Source of the DNA: Haematobia irritans
Taxonomy: Eukaryota; Arthropoda; Insecta; Diptera; Muscidae
Direction of reading: 5' to 3'
DNA: 64,000 nt
Assembly (NCBI RefSeq): GCF_050003625.1
Contig: NC_134398.1
Span: 19,914,997-19,978,996 of the forward strand
Shown here: in pieces, positions 20,865 to 33,804 of the stretch
How positions within the stretch are numbered: the first letter of the stretch is position 1
How the letters are laid out: each line of letters opens with the position of its first letter
The notes under the pieces: model-generated
Databases searched by the model: none
What the model was told of the DNA's origin: nothing
Seen by the model: the letters and a program-made list of their open reading frames with translations, nothing else
Position numbers and translations under genes: made by a program

Positions 20865-22868
20865 CACGGTTGCCATAGTTAGTAAGATTCTACCAAAAAT
20901 GGTAGATATTTTTATTGCTTAATACAATGGTAGAATTCTTGATATTTTGGTAGATTTTGCAAAATATTCCGCTCTGACAAAATTTTCTATAATATTAAAA
21001 TTTTGACAATGTTTTCTATACAAATAATATCTGGACAAACTTCTCTATATAAATAAAATTTTGACTAAATTTGCTACAGAAATAAAATTTCTACAAACAT
21101 TTCTATAGAAATAAAATTTTGAAAAAATTTTCTGTAGAAATTAAATTTTGACTAAATTTTCTACAGAAATAAAATTTTGACAAACTTTTCTTAAAAATAA
21201 AATATTGACAAAATTTTCTATAGAATTAAATTGTGACAAAATTTTCTATAGAATTAAATTGTGACAAAATCTTCTATAGAAATAAAATTTTGACAAAATT
21301 TTCTATAGAAATAAAATTTTGACAAAATTTTCTATAGAAATATAATTTTGACAAAATTTTCTATAGAAATAAAATGTTGACAAAATTTTCTTATAAAAAT
21401 AACATTACTACAAACTTTTCTATAGTAATAAAATGGTGAAAAATTTTTCTATAGAAAAAAATTGGAAAAAAAAATTAATAGGAATAAATTTTTGACAAAA
21501 TTTTCTATTCAAATAAAATTTTAACAAAATTGTTTTTTGAAACAAAATTTCGACAAACTTTTCTATAAAATTTTAACAAAATTGTTTTTTGAAATTTCCA
21601 CAAACTTTTCTATGGAAATAAAATTTTGACGAAATTTTTTATAGAAATACAATTTTAACAAAATTTTCTATAGAAATTAAGTTTTGACTAAATTTTCTAT
21701 AGAAATAAAATTTTGACAAAATTTTCCATAGAAATAAAATTTTGAAAAAATTTTCCATAGAAATAAAATTTTGACAAAATTTTCCATAGATATAAAATTT
21801 TGACAAAATTTTCTATAGAAATATAATTTTGACAAAATTTTCTATAGAAATAAAATTTTGACAAAATTTTCTATAGAAATAAAATTTTGACAAAATTTTC
21901 TTATAAAAATAACATTTCGACAAAATTTTCCAAAGAAATAAAAATTTGCCAAAATTTTCTATAGAAATAAAAATTTGACAAAATTTTCTATAAAAATATA
22001 ATTTTAACAAAATTTTCATAGAAATAATATTTTGACAAAATTTTCTATATAAATATAATATGACAAAATTTTCTGTACAAATAAAAATTTGCCAAAATTT
22101 TCTATAGAAATAAAATTTGGACAAGATTTTCTATAGAAAAAAAATTTTAAAAAAATTTAATAGAAATAAATTTTTGACAACATTTTTATAAAATTTTGAC
22201 AAAATGTTCTATTGAAAAACATTTTCTATAGAAATTAATTTTTGACAGAATTTTCTGTTAAATAAAATTTTGACAAAATTGTTTTTTGAAACAAAATTTC
22301 GACAAACTTTTCTATCGAAATAAAATTTTCTATGGCAATAAGATTTTGACCAAATTTTCTATAGAAATAAAAATTTGCCAAAATTTTCTATAGAAATAAA
22401 ATTTTGACAAAATTCTCTAAAGAAATAATATTTTGACAAAATTTTCTATTGAAATAAAAATTTGCCAAAATTTTCTATAGAAATAAAATTTTGACAAAAT
22501 TTTCTATAGAACTAAAATTTTGGCAAAATAAAATTGTTACAAAAATTTCTATAGAAAATAAATTTTGACAAAATTTTCTTTAGGAATAAAATTTTCACAA
22601 AATTTTCTATAGAAATAAAGTTTTAACAAAATTTTCTATAGAAATAAAATTTTCTGTAGAAAACAAATTTTGACAACATTTTCTATAGAAAATAAATGTT
22701 GAAAAAATTTTCTTCTAGAAATAAGATTCTGCTAAAATTTTCTTCTAGAAATAAAATTTTGACAAAGTTTTCTATGAAAATAACATTTTGAAATACAATT
22801 TTGACAAAATTTTCTATAGACATAAAATTTGGACAAAAATTTTTTATAGAAATAAAATTTGGACAAAA
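20865..22868. repeat. AT element left end and long 29-bp array
   Basis: The left end is CACGGTTGCCATAG (20865), followed by GATTCTACCAAAAATGG and TTGGTAGATTTTGCAAAATA. About 65 units follow. The array continues past the Helitron at 24910-25016 and past family A at 26885-27055. No right end is recognisable near 27055. Confidence 0.85.
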
Positions 22869-24909
22869 TCTATATATATAAAATTCAATCTATGTTTGTT
22901 TATTTGTTTGTTTGTATGTTCCGAGTTGGCTCCGAAACGGCTGAACCGATTTACTTGAAACTTTCAGAGATCGTAGGGGACGTTCATGTGGTGAAAATAG
23001 GGTACCTCACTTGTTGACACCTGGTCGCGGAGGGGGACCTCCCCTTTGTCGGACTTTTTGAAAATTGGACCAAAGTTGACCGATTTGCTTGAAATTTTCA
23101 TTGAAGGTTGGGTTTGGTATCTAGGCAAAGATCCGCTACTTTAAATTTCGATATTTGGTGGCGGAGGGGGACCTCCCCGTTGTTCGACTTTTTTTAAAGT
23201 ACAGTGACAAAACTAAAATTCTCTAAATTATCTGAGATTTACAGAGAACATGCGGTGAGGTTATGGAATTAATATGGGGTACCCGATGATTTCATATGTG
23301 GATGGGGAGGGGGACCTCCCCTTGCCCCACTTTTTGAAACTTGGAACAAAATTATGCGATTTGCTTGACATTTTCATTGAATGTTGGGGTTGGCATCTAG
23401 ACAAAAATCCGCTACATTATTTTTCGATATTTGGTGGGGGAGGGGGACCACCCCTTTGCCCGACTTTTTTTTAAAGTACAGTGGAAACAAAACTAAACTC
23501 CACCGTCTGAGATTTTACGGAAAAAATGGGTGAGGTTATGAAATTTATATCAGGTTCCTGATTTTTTAATAAAAATAAAAGGGCATAAAGAGACATCCGC
23601 TTCTCTTAAGTACATACAGAAAAACAATTAAACTTTACCGAGTTATTTGAAATTTACAGAGGACTGGGGAGAGAGAGGCTACGATATTAATAGTTGATAC
23701 CTGATTTTGTGATATTTGGTTGGAAGAGAGCCTGCCTCTTTAGGCTTATAATTTGCTTGACATTTTCTGGGACGTTTACAAAAGATACGCTACATAACTT
23801 TTCGATATTTGGTCGGGGAGGAAGTCCTCCTCTAAAACTTCAAAAAACAAAAATCTTAAGTTTTCTTGAAATTTACAAAGGCAGGGAGGAAGGTTATGAA
23901 CGAAGAGGCAACCTTCCTTGCCCCACACTTGAAGGAAAGTTTCAAGAATTTTCAGGGAAGGTTAGGGGTGCTATTCACTACGGTGTTTTTCGATATTGTA
24001 TCGGGGAAAGTGACGTCCCTTTAAAACAATAGAGCCAAATTTAAACATCTACGATCTACTTGGAATTTACAGGGAACGTGGGAGGAGGTGATTAAATTTA
24101 TACATGATTTTTAAATTAGTGTATGATTTTTCGATATCTGGTTGTGGAAGGGGAAAATTGAAATAAGTTTTGTCGATTTACTTCAATAGAATTTATAGGG
24201 ACCATTGAGTAGTTGTGAAATTAATATAGGGTACGTGATAGTCCGATATCTGGTCGGAGTGGAGCGAAGGTGGAGAGAGGGTCCCTTTTGTCCGTTTTGT
24301 TTTTTTCTTAAATTGAAAGTAGAGGGTTGTCCGTAAATGGGAACTCGGTACAAAATTTTATGATTTTTGCACAGGCTTCTGTCAGACTTCTTTGTAGTAA
24401 AGAACTTAAATTTACATGAAATTTTCAGCCAACGTAGAGGGTGCATCATTTTGCAACATTTTAGCAAATGTTAATGTGGTAAAATTTTTTACTTCTTTTG
24501 CTTTTTCCGATTTATTGGATGGGAAACAGTAATTCTTTGTATGTTATTATAATATAATGCTTAATTTTCAGATATGTTGAGGAGAAGAATACCTTTTCTT
24601 GACAAACCACACTTAAAATTCACAAGAAATATAGAAGATTGTCCAACTACTTGAATAGAGAACATTATTTAAAAAATTTGGAGGAAAGGGACACCCTCTC
24701 CCCAACATTTTTTAAGACGAACCGTTTTACATATGCATATCCGCCGTATTTTTACCTATAAACGAAAAAGCAAGTAGTCCGATTTGTTTGAAATAATTCA
24801 AATCTTTTCGAATCTGTTTTCAGCACGAAGGATATGGTTGACAAAGTTAACGCAATGTTCCAACAAATACGGTTCGGAAGGCGCAGCGAAGCGGGCCGGG
24901 TTACGCTAG
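22869..24909 (+). mobile_element. non-autonomous Helitron, copy 3
   Basis: TC at 22869 after AAAA, CTAG at 24906-24909 before TTTTCTATAG. Deleting it rejoins GACAAAA and TTTTCTATAGAAAT, a perfect array unit, which is direct evidence for insertion between A and T. The 3' hairpin is CGGTTCG with CGAAGCG (one mismatch). The interior parallels copies 1 and 2, and no helicase is encoded. Confidence 0.9.
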
Positions 24910-25016
24910 TTTTCTATAGAAATAAATTTTGTCAAAATTTTCTATAGACATAAAATTTGGACAAAAATTCTTAATAGAAATAAAATTTGGACAAAATTTT
25001 CTATAAAAACAAGTAA

Positions 25017-25259
25017 GTAAAGTCTAAAGACGGATGGGGCCGACTATATTATACCCTTCACCATTATGTAGACCAAAATTTGTGTTATCATCTCAACTCC
25101 TTCAAATTTGTTCGGAGTTATTATTAAGGTTTATATTCCTATATACAAATATTTATATCTGAAACGATTTGGAGAAAATTTTTTGTACTTCTACAAAATC
25201 GCTTAATTAAAAATTAAATGGATGTTAACCCCATGGGATGAAACACAATGTTAGTAAAA
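25017..25259 (+). mobile_element. family A 5' fragment
   Basis: AACAAGTAAGTAAAGTCT with a GGGGCCGACTATATTATACCC block. It runs to AACACAATGTTAGTAAAA, where another family A element begins at exactly the site used in the 58-60 kb cluster. Confidence 0.8.
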
Positions 25260-26692
25260 AACAAGTGAGTAAAGTAGAAAGTCGGGCGGGGCCGACTATA
25301 TCATACCCTAAACCACCCCTACTGAATAAGTAAACACAAGCATTTGTGGGGTATCATTGGTATAGGTTTTTGGGAACATAAAGGGGGGTACATGTCTTGT
25401 CACAATCTGAGCAGAAATGTCTAATATTAGGAGCTATAGTTTATTTTGCACCAAAAGAGTTAGTATGCCACTAATATTGGGTCCATTATTAAAAAAGAGG
25501 AAATCGGTCAATTAGTTGTGGGTAATAAATCCAAATTTCTGCAAATAGGGCAATAGATTTATGTAAGAACTACATGTAAGTCTAAATACGATCAGCTAGT
25601 ACATCAAAATTTGAAATGTGAATAACATAGGTTAATAAATAAGAGTATTATGGCCAAATATGACAAAATCGAGCGATGCATATATATGGGACCTATAGCT
25701 AAATCTGAACCAATTTGTATAATATTTTGCAGGTATGATTGATACCACAGAAGGTCACTTTGTGTAAAATTTGAGTACGATCAGTTAATAAATGAGGCCC
25801 CTATGGTCAAAAATAAGGTTATTAGGGGCAAATTTTTCAAAATCGGGCGATAAATATATATGGGAGATATATCTAAATTTGAACCGATTTCGATGAAATT
25901 TGAAATTTCGGTTGATAAATAATGGTTTTACGGCCAAATTTGGTAAAAATCGGGCGATACATATATATGGGAGGTATATCTAAATCTGAACCGATTTCGA
26001 TGAAATTTCGCATATACAGTTAGAGCTATAGAATATTACATTTAGCCAACTTCAACGATCGGTTGATAAATAAGGGTTTTACATATATATGGGAGCTATA
26101 TCTAAATCTGAACCGATTTCGATGAAATTGCGCACATGCAGTTAGAAGTATAGGAGATTATATTTAGCCAACTTTGAGCACTATCGGTTGATAAATAAGG
26201 GTTTTACGGCCAAATTTGGCAAAATCGGGCGATACATATATATGGGAGCTAAATCTGAACCGATTTCGATTATTTTTGGAACATATTGTCAGTACCATAA
26301 AAGATTAGAGTAAGCCAAGTTTTAGTAAGATCGCTTAATAAATAAGGTTTTTATGACCAAATTTGGGAAAATCGGGCGATACATATATATGGGAGCTATA
26401 TCTAAATCTGAACCGATTTAGATGAAATTTTGCAGACTTGAAGAACGATGAAAAAGATTACCTTTTGCCAAATTTGGTGACGATCCGTTTGAAAACAAAC
26501 GCAACGTGACCCAATTTGTCGAAATCGGGCGATACATATATATGAGAGCTATATCTAAATTTGATCCGATTTTTTTCAAAATCAATAGCGATTGTCTTTT
26601 AGCCAATGTAAAACTCTGTGCCAAATTTTAGGACGATCGGACTTGAACTGCGAGTTGTACGTTGCACACAACATTACATATACAGACAGACG

Positions 26693-26739
<47 letters not shown>

Positions 26740-26884
26740 GGACATCGCTAAATCGACTCAGAATTTAATTCTAAGACGATCAGTATACTAAACGTTAGGT
26801 CTCAGACTTTTCCTTCTTGGGGTTACATACAAATGCACAAACTTATTATACCCTGTAGCACAGTAGTGGTGAAGGGTATAAAAA
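25260..26884 (+). mobile_element. complete family A DINE-like element
   Basis: The 5' end AACAAGTGAGTAAAG is followed by a GTCGG-GCGGGG-CCGAC hairpin and CATACCCTAAACCACC. Central units carry ATATATGGGAGCTATATC; two adjacent ones start 153 bases apart (GGGAG at 26391, equivalent position at 26544). A GACA microsatellite at about 26690-26740 precedes the TCGACTCAG core. The 3' end is GTAGTGGTGAAGGGTATAAAAA. No coding capacity. Confidence 0.85.
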
Positions 26885-27055
26885 GTTGACAAAGTTTTCT
26901 ATAGAAATAAAATTTTGACAAAATTTTCTATAGAAATAAAATTTTGACAAACTTTTCTATAGAAATAAAATTTTGACAAACTTTTCTATAGAAATAAAAT
27001 TTTGACAAACTTTTCCATAGAAATAAAATTTTGACAAAATTTTATATAGAAAACT
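26885..27055. repeat. 29-bp AT array, last part
   Basis: Six units continue the array from 25016 after the family A insertion. Confidence 0.85.
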
Positions 27056-27996
27056 ACATCCCTAATTGTAATCCCTATTAATGAATTTATATATATATGT
27101 AGGTTTATAGAGACAAATTTCACATTTTGTTTTCTTAAGTTTATAGTAGAGAATTTTTAATCCGATTGGAAAGACATTTTCAATTAAGAGCTCTTTTCGA
27201 CTCATAAATGATAGACATTATTTACGGACGGTAATATCTCAGGCTAAACATTGAGCCTATAGTATTACCATATAGCCTATTGAACTATCTTAAATGTTCA
27301 TAAAATTCAATGGTTTAATTTTTTGCACTCTCAAAATAATAATAATAAGCATAATAACTATACATAAGATGTGCAATTGAATCTGAAGTTGATTTAAGAA
27401 AGTAATAAAGCTATACAATAACCATAATTTTTCCTTTGCCATGTTATTCGCTTATTCGCTTTCTAGCTATTACAACTAAGCCCTATTGCAGACGTACCTG
27501 TCTACAGAACAGACTGTAGGAACGAAATGGCGAAATGCATGCATGCCAGTAGTAGTAGTACATGCATAACATTTGTCTGTATGGTGAATATTTATTTCAT
27601 GTCTGGATGCTTCTGGGTATACTTGAGAGACATTCAATGGTTTCCCATTGGCATATGCACCGGCATTACCTTGTTATTTATGCGAATCTAATGTGAATCT
27701 CTTCGCATGTAAAACAATTTGACTGTACAGGAAGTGTCTGCAGATACACACAGACATAGGCAATTGTATGGAGGCCACGTTTTTGTCCCTATACAATTTT
27801 CCGTTTCCGTTGCGCGCAATCTATTTCTTTGTAAATTATTAATTAGATTTTTCGTATGCAATCGTATACATACGTTTAGTTTATGTTTTCAGAACAAAAA
27901 GAAAACTAAACTTTATTTTATAAGTTTAAATATGGATTTAGAAATGGCATAGAAGTGTAAAAGAGAAAAACTGGTCTGAGACCTTAATAGCTTTAA
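27056..27996. other. no gene seen; candidate single-copy DNA
   Basis: No window repeat is recognisable. The 77-codon frame at 27719-27952 shows no known domain. Confidence 0.45.
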
Positions 27997-28440
27997 CCCA
28001 GCAAAAAAATTAGAAGTTGTTCTAAAGGCACAAATTTAAAATCACTTCCCAAAATATCCTCCTAAGTATATTATTTATTTTCAATACACACGAAGTTATT
28101 TTAATTTAAATTTTTTATAACTAGCTTTTTTCATATTTTTAATGGGTAATTTTAATTTGTTTGGTTTTTTCAAATATTAACAACAAATTATTTAAATTTT
28201 TATCGAAAAAAAAATGCTAAATCCGTTTTAAAAATAAAGAATTTTTAAAATATTGCATTTATTAAAAATCATAAAAACTATATAAATTATTTCTTTGGCA
28301 AAATATCACAAAATTTTTAATTCACATCCAGAACACTGAATTAGGATCACAACTTAAGAAGTGATGCAAATTCAGTGCAACGGCTGTTTAAATGGTGGAC
28401 ATCCGTCCTATGACAAAACCCATGTTAAATTCATCGCTTT
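27997..28440 (+). mobile_element. CCCAGC MITE, 3'-truncated
   Basis: It starts CCCAGCAAAAAAATTAGAAG after TA-like flanking sequence. It parallels the complete copy at 40504-41058 through AAGAAGTGATGCAAATTCA and AATGGTGGACATCCGTC, but lacks the right inverted end. Confidence 0.75.
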
Positions 28441-28587
28441 TGAGCCTATCTAATCCTATCTGAGGTGGCTACATCTAACGAATGTGACATTCTGACGCCA
28501 GTAAGATGGTCTGGAAGAATAGGTCTCCAAAACTGATACCAGAGTGAAATAATTGCTAAACCAATGAATCGAAAGGGGATGACGGGA

Positions 28588-28925
28588 GGACGGGACTGTG
28601 TGTATATGTGGAGAACTCAGACAACAAGATCCAATTCCGATTACCGGACCACAGGACTATTCTGATGGTAGAAGTGAGTGTCATAAACGAATGTGTTAAA
28701 TGGTTCGAAAATAACTCGAGACCACAAAAAGGTGAACATTTTCACAGATTGCCAGAGGGTAATAGTCGACATTACGATTCCATCGAGAACCTTATTGGAA
28801 TGCAAAAGCATGATCGACGAATACTCGCAATACGGCAGAGTACGCATCATATAACTGCCGGGACATGGCGGAATAAGAGGAAACATAAAGGCTAATCAAC
28901 TGGCGATAACAGCTAGATCACATAG
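28588..28925 (+). pseudogene. RNase H domain relic of a non-LTR retrotransposon
   Basis: The sequence reads VYVENSDNKIQFRLPDHRT then MVEVSVINECVKWF, with the Glu of the RNase H active site. After a frame change it reads KVNIFTDCQRVIVDI (active-site Asp), RTLLECKSMIDEY, and VRII-stop-LPGHGGIRGN. Relatives have Trp before the LPGH or VPGH motif, and the final Asp of the ADELA motif is here ANQLA. The order matches the RNase H domain that follows reverse transcriptase in I-, R1- or LOA-type LINEs. No reverse transcriptase is left. The Jockey-like LINE at 43.4 kb lacks RNase H, so this is a different element. Confidence 0.75.
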
Positions 28926-28940
28926 GGAAATGAACTTTGA

Positions 28941-29173
28941 ACAAATATATACGGCCGTAATTTCGGCCAGGCAGAATCTTATGTACTCTCCACCATGTAT
29001 TGCATAGAAACTTATACTAAAGACTGTCATTCACAATCGAATTCCTTGGGTTGCCGTAACACTTGGCAATGGCAAGGTATCTTAAAACTTTTTAACACCG
29101 TATTTTCAATTGTAAGTTAGTCCATACGGGGTATATATTAAACAAAAAAGTCGATTAAATATGCATCTAATTC
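28941..29173 (+). mobile_element. family B 5' fragment
   Basis: ACAAATATATACGGCCGTAA with the GGCCG hairpin and GTACTCTCCACCATG. It continues to CATACGGGGTATATATTA and then breaks into a 29-bp array. Confidence 0.75.
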
Positions 29174-30014
29174 AGTTTGACAAAATTTTCTATACAAATA
29201 AATTTTTGACAAGAAATAAAATTTTAACAAAATTTTCTATAGCAATAAACTGTTCACAAAATTTTCTATAGAAATAAAATTTTGACAAAATTTTCGATAG
29301 AAATTAAATTTTGACAAAATTTTGACAAAATTTTGACAAAATTATCTATAACAAGTAAGGAAAGTCTAAAGTCGGGCGGGGCCGACTATATTATACCCTG
29401 CACCACTTTGTAGATCTAAATTTTCGATACTATATCACATCCGTCACATGTGTTGGGTGCTATATATAAAGGCTTGTCCCAATACATTTGATAGACTTTT
29501 ACAAAATCTATAGACTCAAAATTGTTGACAACATTTTCTGAAGAATTAAAATTTTGACAAATTTTGATAAAAATTTTCTTAGAAATAAAATTTTGACAAC
29601 ATTTTCTATAGAAATACAAATTTGAAAAAAAATTTTTATAGAAATAAAATTTTGGCAAAATTTTCAATAGAAATAAAGTTTTGACAAAATTTTCTATAGA
29701 AATAAAATTTTGATAAAATATTCTATAGAAATAAAATTTAGACAAAATGTTCTATAGAAATAAAATTTTGACAAAATTTTGACAACATTTTCTAAGAAAT
29801 AAAATTTTTATGAAAATTTTTATAGATATAAAATGTTGACAAAATTTTCTGAAAAATAAAAATTTTGACAAAATTTTGATAAAAATTTCTGTAGAAATCA
29901 AATGTTGACAAAATTTTCTATAGAAATTAAATTTTGATAAAATTTTCTATAGAAATAAAATTTTGACAAAATTTTCTATAGAAATACAATTTTGACAAAA
30001 TTTTTTATAGAAAT
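29174..30014. repeat. 29-bp AT array with a family A 5' scrap
   Basis: Array units flank a truncated family A 5' end at about 29350-29525 (AACAAGTAAGGAAAGTCT, hairpin, ATACCCTGCACCACTTTG). That scrap stops at CTATAGACTCAAAATTG. Confidence 0.8.
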
Positions 30015-30979
30015 AAACAAGAAAGGAAAGTCTAAAGTCGGGAAAGTCTAAGATCTGAAAGGAAAGTCTAAATCTTTCAGATTTCAATCAAATTTGGCAC
30101 ACTTGACTATACGACTAAGTGTTATGTTTGTACAAAATTTCAAGCAAATCGGTATAAAACTCTGGCTGTTGGGTCCATATTAGTGCATATCGGGCGAAAG
30201 ATATATATGGGAGCTATATCTAAATCAGAACCGATTTCAACCAAATTTGGCACGCGTAGCTACAATGCTAAATCTACTCCCTGTGCAAAATTTCAACCAA
30301 AATTTCAAGCAAATCGGTATAAAACTCTGGCTTTTAGGACTATATTAGTCCATATCGGGCAAAGGATATATATATGGGAGCATTATCTAAATCTGAACCG
30401 ATTTCAATCAAATTTTGCACACTTGACTATACTACTAATTGTACTCCTAAATGTCAACCAAATTCGGCCAAAAATCTGGCTTCTGGGACCATATAAGTCC
30501 ATATCGGGCGAAAGATATATATGGGAGCTATGTCTAAATCTGAACCGATTTCAATCAAATTCTGCACACTTGACTTTACGATTAAGTGCTATGTTTGTAC
30601 AAAATTTCAAGCAAATCGGAATAAAACTCTGGCTGATGGGTCCATATTAGTGCATATCGGGCGAAATATAAATATGGGAGCTATATCTAAATCTGAACCG
30701 ATTTCTTCCAAAATCAATAGGGTTCTATTCTGACCCAAATTAGGAACATGTGCCAAATTTGAAGGCGATTGGACTTAAATTGCGAGCTAGACTTTGATCA
30801 CAAAAATGTGTTCACAGACAGACGGACGGACAGACGGACATGGTTATATCGACTCAGGGACCTACCCTGAGCATTATTGCCAAAGACACCATGTGTCTAT
30901 CTCGTCTCCTTCTGGGTGTTACAAACATATGCACTAACTTATAATATCCTGTTCCACAGTGTGGCGCAGGGTATAAAAA
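30015..30979 (+). mobile_element. family A DINE-like element with a scrambled 5' end
   Basis: AACAAGAAAGGAAAGTCT is followed by three repeats of GGAAAGTCTAA within 60 bases, in place of the normal hairpin block. Units with ATATATGGGAGCTATATC follow, then a (GACG) tract near 30818-30840 and the 3' end GTGTGGCGCAGGGTATAAAAA. Confidence 0.8.
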
Positions 30980-32599
30980 TACAATCTTGACAAAATTTTG
31001 TATAGAAATAAAATTTTGACAAAATTTTCTATAGAAATAAAATTGTAAAAAAATTTTCTATAGAATTAAAATTTTCTATAGAATTAAAATTTTGACAAAA
31101 TTTTCTATAGAAATAAAATTTTCTATAGAAAAAAATAGAAGTAAAATTTTGACAAAATTTTCTATAGAATTAAAATTTTGACAAAATTTTCTATAGACAT
31201 GAAATTTTGACAAAATTCCAAAATTTTCGATAGAAATACAATTTTGACAAAATTTTCTATGAAAATAAAATTTTGACAAAATTTGCTATAGAAGTAAAAA
31301 TTTGACAAAATTTTCTATTGAAATAAAAATATCACAATATTTTCTAAAAAATTAAAAATTTTGACAAATTTTTCTAAAAAAATAAAGTTTGATAAAATTT
31401 TCTATAGAAATAAAAACTTGGGAGCCAGAATTGAAAAAAATTTCTATAGAAAAAGATAGAAGTAACATTTTGACAAAATTTTCTATAGAAATAAAATTTT
31501 GGCAAAATTTTCTATAGAAATAAAATTATGAAAATATTTTCTATAGAATTAAAATTTTCTATAGAATTAAAATTTTGACAAATTATTCTATAGACAAGAA
31601 ATTTTGACAAAATTTTCTATAGAAATAAAATTTTCTATAGATAAAAATAGAAGTAAAATTTTGACAAAATTTTCTATAGACATGAAATTTTGACAAAATT
31701 CCAAAATTTTCGATAGAAATACAATTGTGAAAAAATTTTCTATGGAAATAAGTTTTTGACAAAATTTTCTATAGAAATAAAAATTTGACGAAATTTTCTA
31801 TAGAAATAAAAATTTCACAATATTTTCTAAAAAATTAAAAATAAAATTTTGAAAAAATTTTCTAAAAAAAAAATAAAGTTTGATAAAAATTCTATAGAAA
31901 TAAAAACTTGGCAAAATTTTCCAAAGGAATAATATTTTCTATAGAAATAAATTTTTGACAAAATTTTCTATAGAAATAAAAATTTGACAAAATTTTCTAT
32001 AGAAATAAAAAGTTCACAATATTTTCTAAAAAATTAAAAATAAAATTTTGACAAAATTTTCTAAAAAAAAATAAAGTTTGATAAAATTTTCTATAGAAAT
32101 AAAATCTTGGCAAAATTTGCCAAAGAAATAATATTTTCTATAGAAATCAAATTTTGACAAAATTTTCTATAGAAATAAAAATTTGACAAAATTTTCTATA
32201 GAAATAAAAATTTGACAATATTTTCTAAAAAATTAAATTTTGATAACATTTTCTATAGAAATAAAATCTTTCCAACATTTCCGATAGAAATAAAATTTTG
32301 GTTAAATTTGCTATAGAAATAAAATTTTGGTAAAATTTGCTATAGAAGTAAAATTTTGACAAAAATGTCTATCAAATCAAATTTTGGAAAATTTTCTATA
32401 AAAATAAAATTTTGACAAAATTAAAAAAAAAATAAATTTTGGTAAAATTTTCTATAGAAATAAAATCTTGCCAACATTTTCGATAGAAATAAAATTTTGG
32501 CAAAATTTTCTATAGAAATAAAATTTTTGACATCATTTTGTGTAGAAATAAAATGTTGAAAAAAATTTTATAGAAATTAAATTTTGACAAAATTTTCAA
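30980..32599. repeat. 29-bp AT array with higher-order structure
   Basis: About 55 units. Longer phrases recur: TCTAAAAAATTAAAAATAAA followed by AAAGTTTGATAAAATT near 31830-31880 and 32030-32080. This indicates unequal exchange within the array. Confidence 0.85.
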
Positions 32600-33529
32600 A
32601 AACAAGTATATACAGCAGTAAGTTCGGCCGGGTCGAATCTTAAATTCCCACCACTATGAATCAAATATTAGGGTTTCCTTTGAAATTTCAGGGGGGTTTG
32701 AGGACAGATCAAGCAGAGCAGTTCAACCAGTACACTTCCTGAAGATAAATTTAAAGATTTTACCTATGAAGACTATATCAGATTCTCGGTTTATAAGAAC
32801 CATTTTTGTTTGAGTTTTAGAGGAATCATTAACATCTCTTGTAAGTGTGCAAAAAAATTATAAAATAACGTCTTGATTTGAAATCATAAATCTGTAGATT
32901 TTCACCCGAAAAGTAAAATGTGGAAATTTTACATTGAGTTTCAAGCAATTTTCTTAATACGTGCGCCATCTATACCCTCAAGAAGTGAAATCGGTCTATA
33001 TGGAGGCATTATCAAATGGACCGATAAAAACTTAATGCGATAAACGTTTTTGTGAGCCTAAAATACCAAAATATTTACAATTTCGGGCGAATCGGATAAA
33101 AACATGGACCTATACTCACCATTTTTGGCACACCTCTTTATGGTCATAAAATACCCCTAGATTTAAAATTTCAGGCAAATTGGATAAAAACTACGATTTC
33201 TATACGCCCATGACCCAAATCGGAAGGTCGGTTTATATGGCGACAATACCAAAACATGGACCGATATAGCCCATCTTCGAAGTTGACCTGCCTGCACACA
33301 AAAGACAAGTTTGTGCAAAATTTCAGCACGATTACTTCATTATTGAAGACTGTAGCGTGATTTCAACAGACATTCAGACAGACGGACATGGTTATATCGT
33401 CTTAGAAATTCTCCCTGATCAAGAACATATATACTTTATATAGTCGGACATCGATATATCGATGTGTTACAAACGGAATGACAAACTTATTATACCCCCG
33501 TCACCATACCATGGTGGTGGGTATAAAAA
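32600..33529 (+). mobile_element. complete family C DINE-like element
   Basis: The 5' end is AACAAGTATATACAGCAG with GTTCGGCCGGGTCGAATC. The 3' region has the core GATCAAGAACATATATAC with TA tract, and ends CCATGGTGGTGGGTATAAAAA. CCCACCACTATG near the 5' end is the inverted match of the 3' terminus. No 153-bp tandem is evident. It lies inside a 29-bp array. Confidence 0.85.
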
Positions 33530-33804
33530 TATATATTGATAAAATTTTCTATAAAAATAAAATCTTGGCAAAATTTTCTATAGAAATAAAATTTTGACAA
33601 AATTAAAAAAAAAAATTTTTTTTTGATAAAATTTTCTATAGAAATAAAATCTTGGCAAAATTTTCTATAGAAATGAAGTCTTGGCCAAATTTTCTAGAGA
33701 AATAAAATTTTGACAATATGTTCTAAAAAAAAATTAACAAAATTTTCTATATAAATTTTATCAATAGGGGATCCCGCTTTAATAGAAACGTTGTAGATGT
33801 GAAT
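33530..33804. repeat. 29-bp AT array
   Basis: Degenerate units between family C and a reversed family A element. Confidence 0.8.

Noticed and set aside
28608..28895. Continuous 95-codon frame over the RNase H relic
   Set aside because: Only its first half is in the RNase H frame; the second half reads the wrong frame, so it is not a gene.
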